A DNA stretch of 64,000 nucleotides from Mesostigma viride (taxonomy: Eukaryota; Streptophyta; Mesostigmatophyceae; Mesostigmatales; Mesostigmataceae): assembly GCA_009746045.1 (NCBI GenBank), contig RPFO01000165.1:2893021-2957020 (forward strand). The letters are read 5' to 3'. A program made the position numbers and the translations under genes. Positions 61,392-64,000 of the stretch are shown piece after piece. The notes under the pieces were generated by a model. The model was not told the DNA's origin and did not search any database. It worked only from the letters and a program-made list of their open reading frames with translations. Positions within the stretch are counted from its first letter, which is position 1. Each line of letters begins with the position of its first letter.

Positions 61392-62292
61392 AGACCAGGC
61401 CTTGCTTCAGCTTGGGTGTCCCCAGTGGGCTGCTTGACCAAAGTACCAAGTGGTGACTGGTGCTTACTGGTTGACAGCCGGTCCTTCAGGGTTAGGTACA
61501 CCTTCCTGGACAGGAGTTGGTATGGAATGTCACTCCTACCAGCTGAGAATCATGCCTGGCCCTCCCCATGGGGTTCAGAAGAGTCGCCAGGACTTAAGTC
61601 GACGCCTTTGGCCTCAAACAGTTAGGCCATGCAAGGGCAACCCGAATGCTGGTTCTTACAGGTTGCTGTACATATGTTTTCTAGTGCTTGTTTCCAACCT
61701 GTTGCTAATAAAGAACCTGGTTGTGTGACCATGTGGAACATGGTTGCCAGGGAGCCACATTCTGGGTTATATACTGCTTGAATAAAACATAATCATGTCA
61801 TGTCATTCTCATGTTGTTCTCATGATTCTAATGTTTGTCTTGTGTAAGTTCCAGGTCACCTATAAACCTGGAGATTGGGGTGGAGGGTAAGCCCATGCAG
61901 AACTGTGGCAGGTCCTGTGCTACACCTAGACACAGGATAGCCAGAGATTCCTGTATGCTGCCTGCAACGAGGATGCAAGGCAGCGATACGAGGCTCTGGC
62001 AAAGTAGCGTTGCACAGCGTTGCTCATGACCGAGGAACAAGGATGGAACGAGGTTGCATATAGCTCGCTCGACGCGGCAACGAGGCTCAACGAGGCAACG
62101 AGCGTCTTCACACACTCGAACCTTGGTCGTCACGATGAGTGGCGAGCCTATCGAGGGTCGTAGGCCTGGTGTGAGGATAAAGGTTGCTATCCAGCAGCCT
62201 AGGGTCATTCCAGCCAGCAAGACCAGGAGCTCACAAGCTCTGCTGACGAGTTGCTGTGCAAATCGTAATATTGCTTCCTATAGCGAGTTTTC
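61392..62292. other. 3' untranslated region of C3 and leader of ORF X2
   Basis: AATAAA at 61707-61712 and 61781-61786 mark probable poly(A) signals of C3 (GCTTGAATAAAA resembles the C2 signal TCTTGAATAAAA). 61960-62110 repeats GCAACGAGG several times. No gene. Confidence 0.5.
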
Positions 62293-63143
62293 ATGTCTGG
62301 TTCATCGTCAAGCAGCCACGGTGCTGGTGAGGCGAGTGAGCAGCGGGATTCGCAAGCGTTTGGCCCATACCGCAACCAAGCCGGAACGCCCCGACGTTCG
62401 TGCAAGCAGCCTTTGTAGCGAGGCACTTGGCAGAAGAGGGGTGGGTGGCGGTTTGTGGGGGAGGCAACAGGCCAGCGGCGGCGGACCCAATTGTTCAACG
62501 GGCTCGCGTCGTGATATCCCCAGGCGAGGCAGGGCGGGTGGCGGTAGAGGAGCTGGTGCGTATACGAGACGCGCTAGCGGAGACTGCCAATAACGTGGAG
62601 GTAGCCTATCAGGGCGGCCATATCACAATCGCCGCTCTCGACCTAGCCAGGGAAGCGCTAAGCCAGATTGTGGCAACGGCGCTAGGTAGCACGAGGCTGT
62701 TCAACCACTGGGTGGCGACAGCTGTGCTGGGGGAGGGGGTACCGGACGCCGATATCATCCGGAACGCCAGGGCTCGCGAGGCGGTGAATCCTTGGAGCAC
62801 GGCGGAGGTATTTGCTCAAACAATTGAAAATCTGGTTGCTGTTCTTTTGCAAGAATCGAGAGGATACGCAGACCGATTTTATATTACCACTCAGCCTTTC
62901 GGGGTATACTCCAGGCTCGACACGCCCAGATCGGAAACCACGTCGGGGTGGGGTCCAGAAGTCGAGGTCATCACCGGTGTCGAGAAGACGCCTGAGGACG
63001 TCCACTTTGAGTGGACCGACAAGCCGGAAGGCTCCGTGAAGCGCTCAGCCCAGCAGATCAACGAGGGCGATGGCACAACCGCAACCTATGAGGAGAGGCA
63101 GCGACTAGATCTGCACATCCCTCGTGAGGCGACCCACGACTAG
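62293..63143 (+). pseudogene. ORF X2, unknown protein homologous to ORF X1
   Basis: ATG at 62293 (MSGSSSSSHGAGEASEQRDS). A one-base frame change near 62385 joins it to the long frame ending at 63143. Conserved with X1: TFVQAAFVARHLAEEGWVAV, DLAREALSQIVATALG, TRLFNHWVATAVLG, NPWSTAEVFAQT, TTQPFGVYSRLDTPR, VEVITGVEKTPEDVHFEW and AQQINEGDGT. X2 ends about 110 residues earlier than X1, after ...REATHD. No recognised domain. It lies downstream of C3 and may be the first ORF of another element running off the window. Confidence 0.55.
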
Positions 63144-64000
63144 AACAGGGAAAAGACCTTCCTCCAAACTGCTTACAGGACTGGGTCTTCTCCATTCTAG
63201 CATCATGGTGGTGAGCAGTAAGAAAAATGTCTCATCCCCTGTAGGCATCTCTTCTGCAACCAAAAGAGATCACCAGGTGCCTACCTGCTCTTCGAGATGT
63301 TGGCCTAGCAAATGCCGTTGCAGCAGACGACGCTGTCGCCACAACCAGATGTCGCTGCTACAGCAAAACGTCGGCGATAGAGCGAAAGGTTGTTGCCGAA
63401 ACATGAAGATGTTGTCACTAAAACTGGCAGATGTAGTCGATGAAAAAGAAGGCATTGGCATGACTGGAAGAACTCGTTGCCACCACAGTCTGCACACTGT
63501 GTCGGCTGATTGTTGTTGTCGTGTAGAGCTCGTTGCCGTTTCAGCGGGTAGGGCAGATTGACGCAGTGTCGAATAGTCGACAGCAGCAGAATCACTTGAG
63601 TTGGCTGGTCTGGTGCGTTAGCTTGGGGCTCAAGAAAATGTGATCTGGCTCGGGCTTACATTCGTAAAAACGTCCCATACCAGACGCAGAGCCTGTTCCG
63701 CAACACAGACCGCAACACAGAATTTCGCTGCACAGTGAAGAAGGCGCTCTATACAGGTCAGCAGGGTTAGTGAAACCACCAGGTGACTGGCCGCTGAGCT
63801 AGATAGAAAGCTTTCTTCTTGATCTCTCAACCAGGACGAATGCTATTGTTCTTGTTCTTCCCTCGGTAGAAAAAACGTAGTAGGTAGGCGGAAATTGTTG
63901 ATGTATACTGAAAGAGTCAGTACACGGAAACTCGTCCCATGCTTTGATAAGTCTGTTCAGAGGTCAAACCTCCGATTACCAATGTAACAGAATGAAATGG
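63144..64000. other. Non-coding stretch at the window edge
   Basis: Short GTTGC/GCAAC-rich words (for example TTGCCGTTTC, GTTGTTGCCG). No gene supported. Confidence 0.35.

Larger units (their letters stand above)
47445..61740 (+). mobile_element. Copia-like LTR retrotransposon C3, split by a 9-kb TIR element
   Basis: Coding parts in order: gag (47445-48365 and 57382-57822), integrase (57871 to about 58850), integrase C-terminus plus protease-like domain (58782-59738), reverse transcriptase (59776-60792) and RNase H (60789-61391), followed by AATAAA at 61707-61712 and 61781-61786. The 48368-57379 insertion sits at a TA inside gag. Removing it with one TA restores a continuous gag frame. Related to C2 by the shared domain order, the DT(N/Q) protease motif and HGDD. 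LTRs were not delimited. Several frameshifts. Confidence 0.8.

Noticed and set aside
63124-63561. 145-codon ORF at the right edge
   Set aside because: Low-complexity Arg/Ser/Cys composition from GTTGC-type repeats, with no domain.

Overview
This is eukaryotic DNA made almost entirely of transposable elements, many nested inside one another. It has long non-coding stretches, poly(A)-signal-like AATAAA motifs and micro/minisatellites, and no bacterial-style operons. I could not identify a single-copy host gene with confidence. The element mix is tyrosine-recombinase retrotransposons with PAT/Kangaroo/TOC3-type split repeats, Copia, Gypsy and an L1-like LINE. That would fit a green alga, but the assignment is inference and low confidence.

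Layout. 0-0.7 kb (-): LINE ORF1 fragment. 0.7-3.1 kb (-): broken Copia-like element C1 (gag and integrase only). 3.1-14.4 kb: mostly non-coding, with a LINE reverse-transcriptase 3' fragment, diverged tandem repeats, clusters of short hairpins, a remarkable array of nine hairpins sharing a T(T/A)GTT loop, G-rich strand-biased blocks and a SINE-like unit. 14.5-23.6 kb (-): Copia-like element C2 with identical 180-bp LTRs. It carries two nested insertions: a coding-poor LTR element (15127-17271, 5-bp target duplication) and a ~620-bp repeat (20396-21016, 5-bp target duplication). 24-28.5 kb: minisatellite, an RNase H1 hybrid-binding-like ORF, an unknown ORF and a second copy of the LINE ORF1. 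28.7-34.75 kb (+): PAT-like element D1 with A1-ORFs-B1-A2-B2 split repeats, its A1 interrupted by a second copy of the ~620-bp repeat. 36.6-45.6 kb (+): decayed Gypsy element preceded by another hybrid-binding-like ORF. Its reverse transcriptase is interrupted by a head-to-tail pair of elements (40585-42910) inserted precisely at a TT. 46.2-47.4 kb: ORF X1, unknown. 47.4-61.8 kb (+): Copia-like element C3, whose gag is split at a TA by a 9-kb element with 38-bp perfect terminal inverted repeats. That element contains a 43-bp minisatellite and a second PAT-like element D2 (-). 62.3-63.1 kb: ORF X2, homologous to X1.

Themes. C2 and C3 share an unusual pol order, with a retropepsin-like domain lying between integrase and reverse transcriptase, and both have HGDD where Copia normally has YVDD. 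The PAT-like elements carry a conserved 2A-like HPNPGP motif between RNase H and the tyrosine recombinase. Several insertions can be unpicked exactly because removing them restores a reading frame, which gives a relative chronology of the nest.
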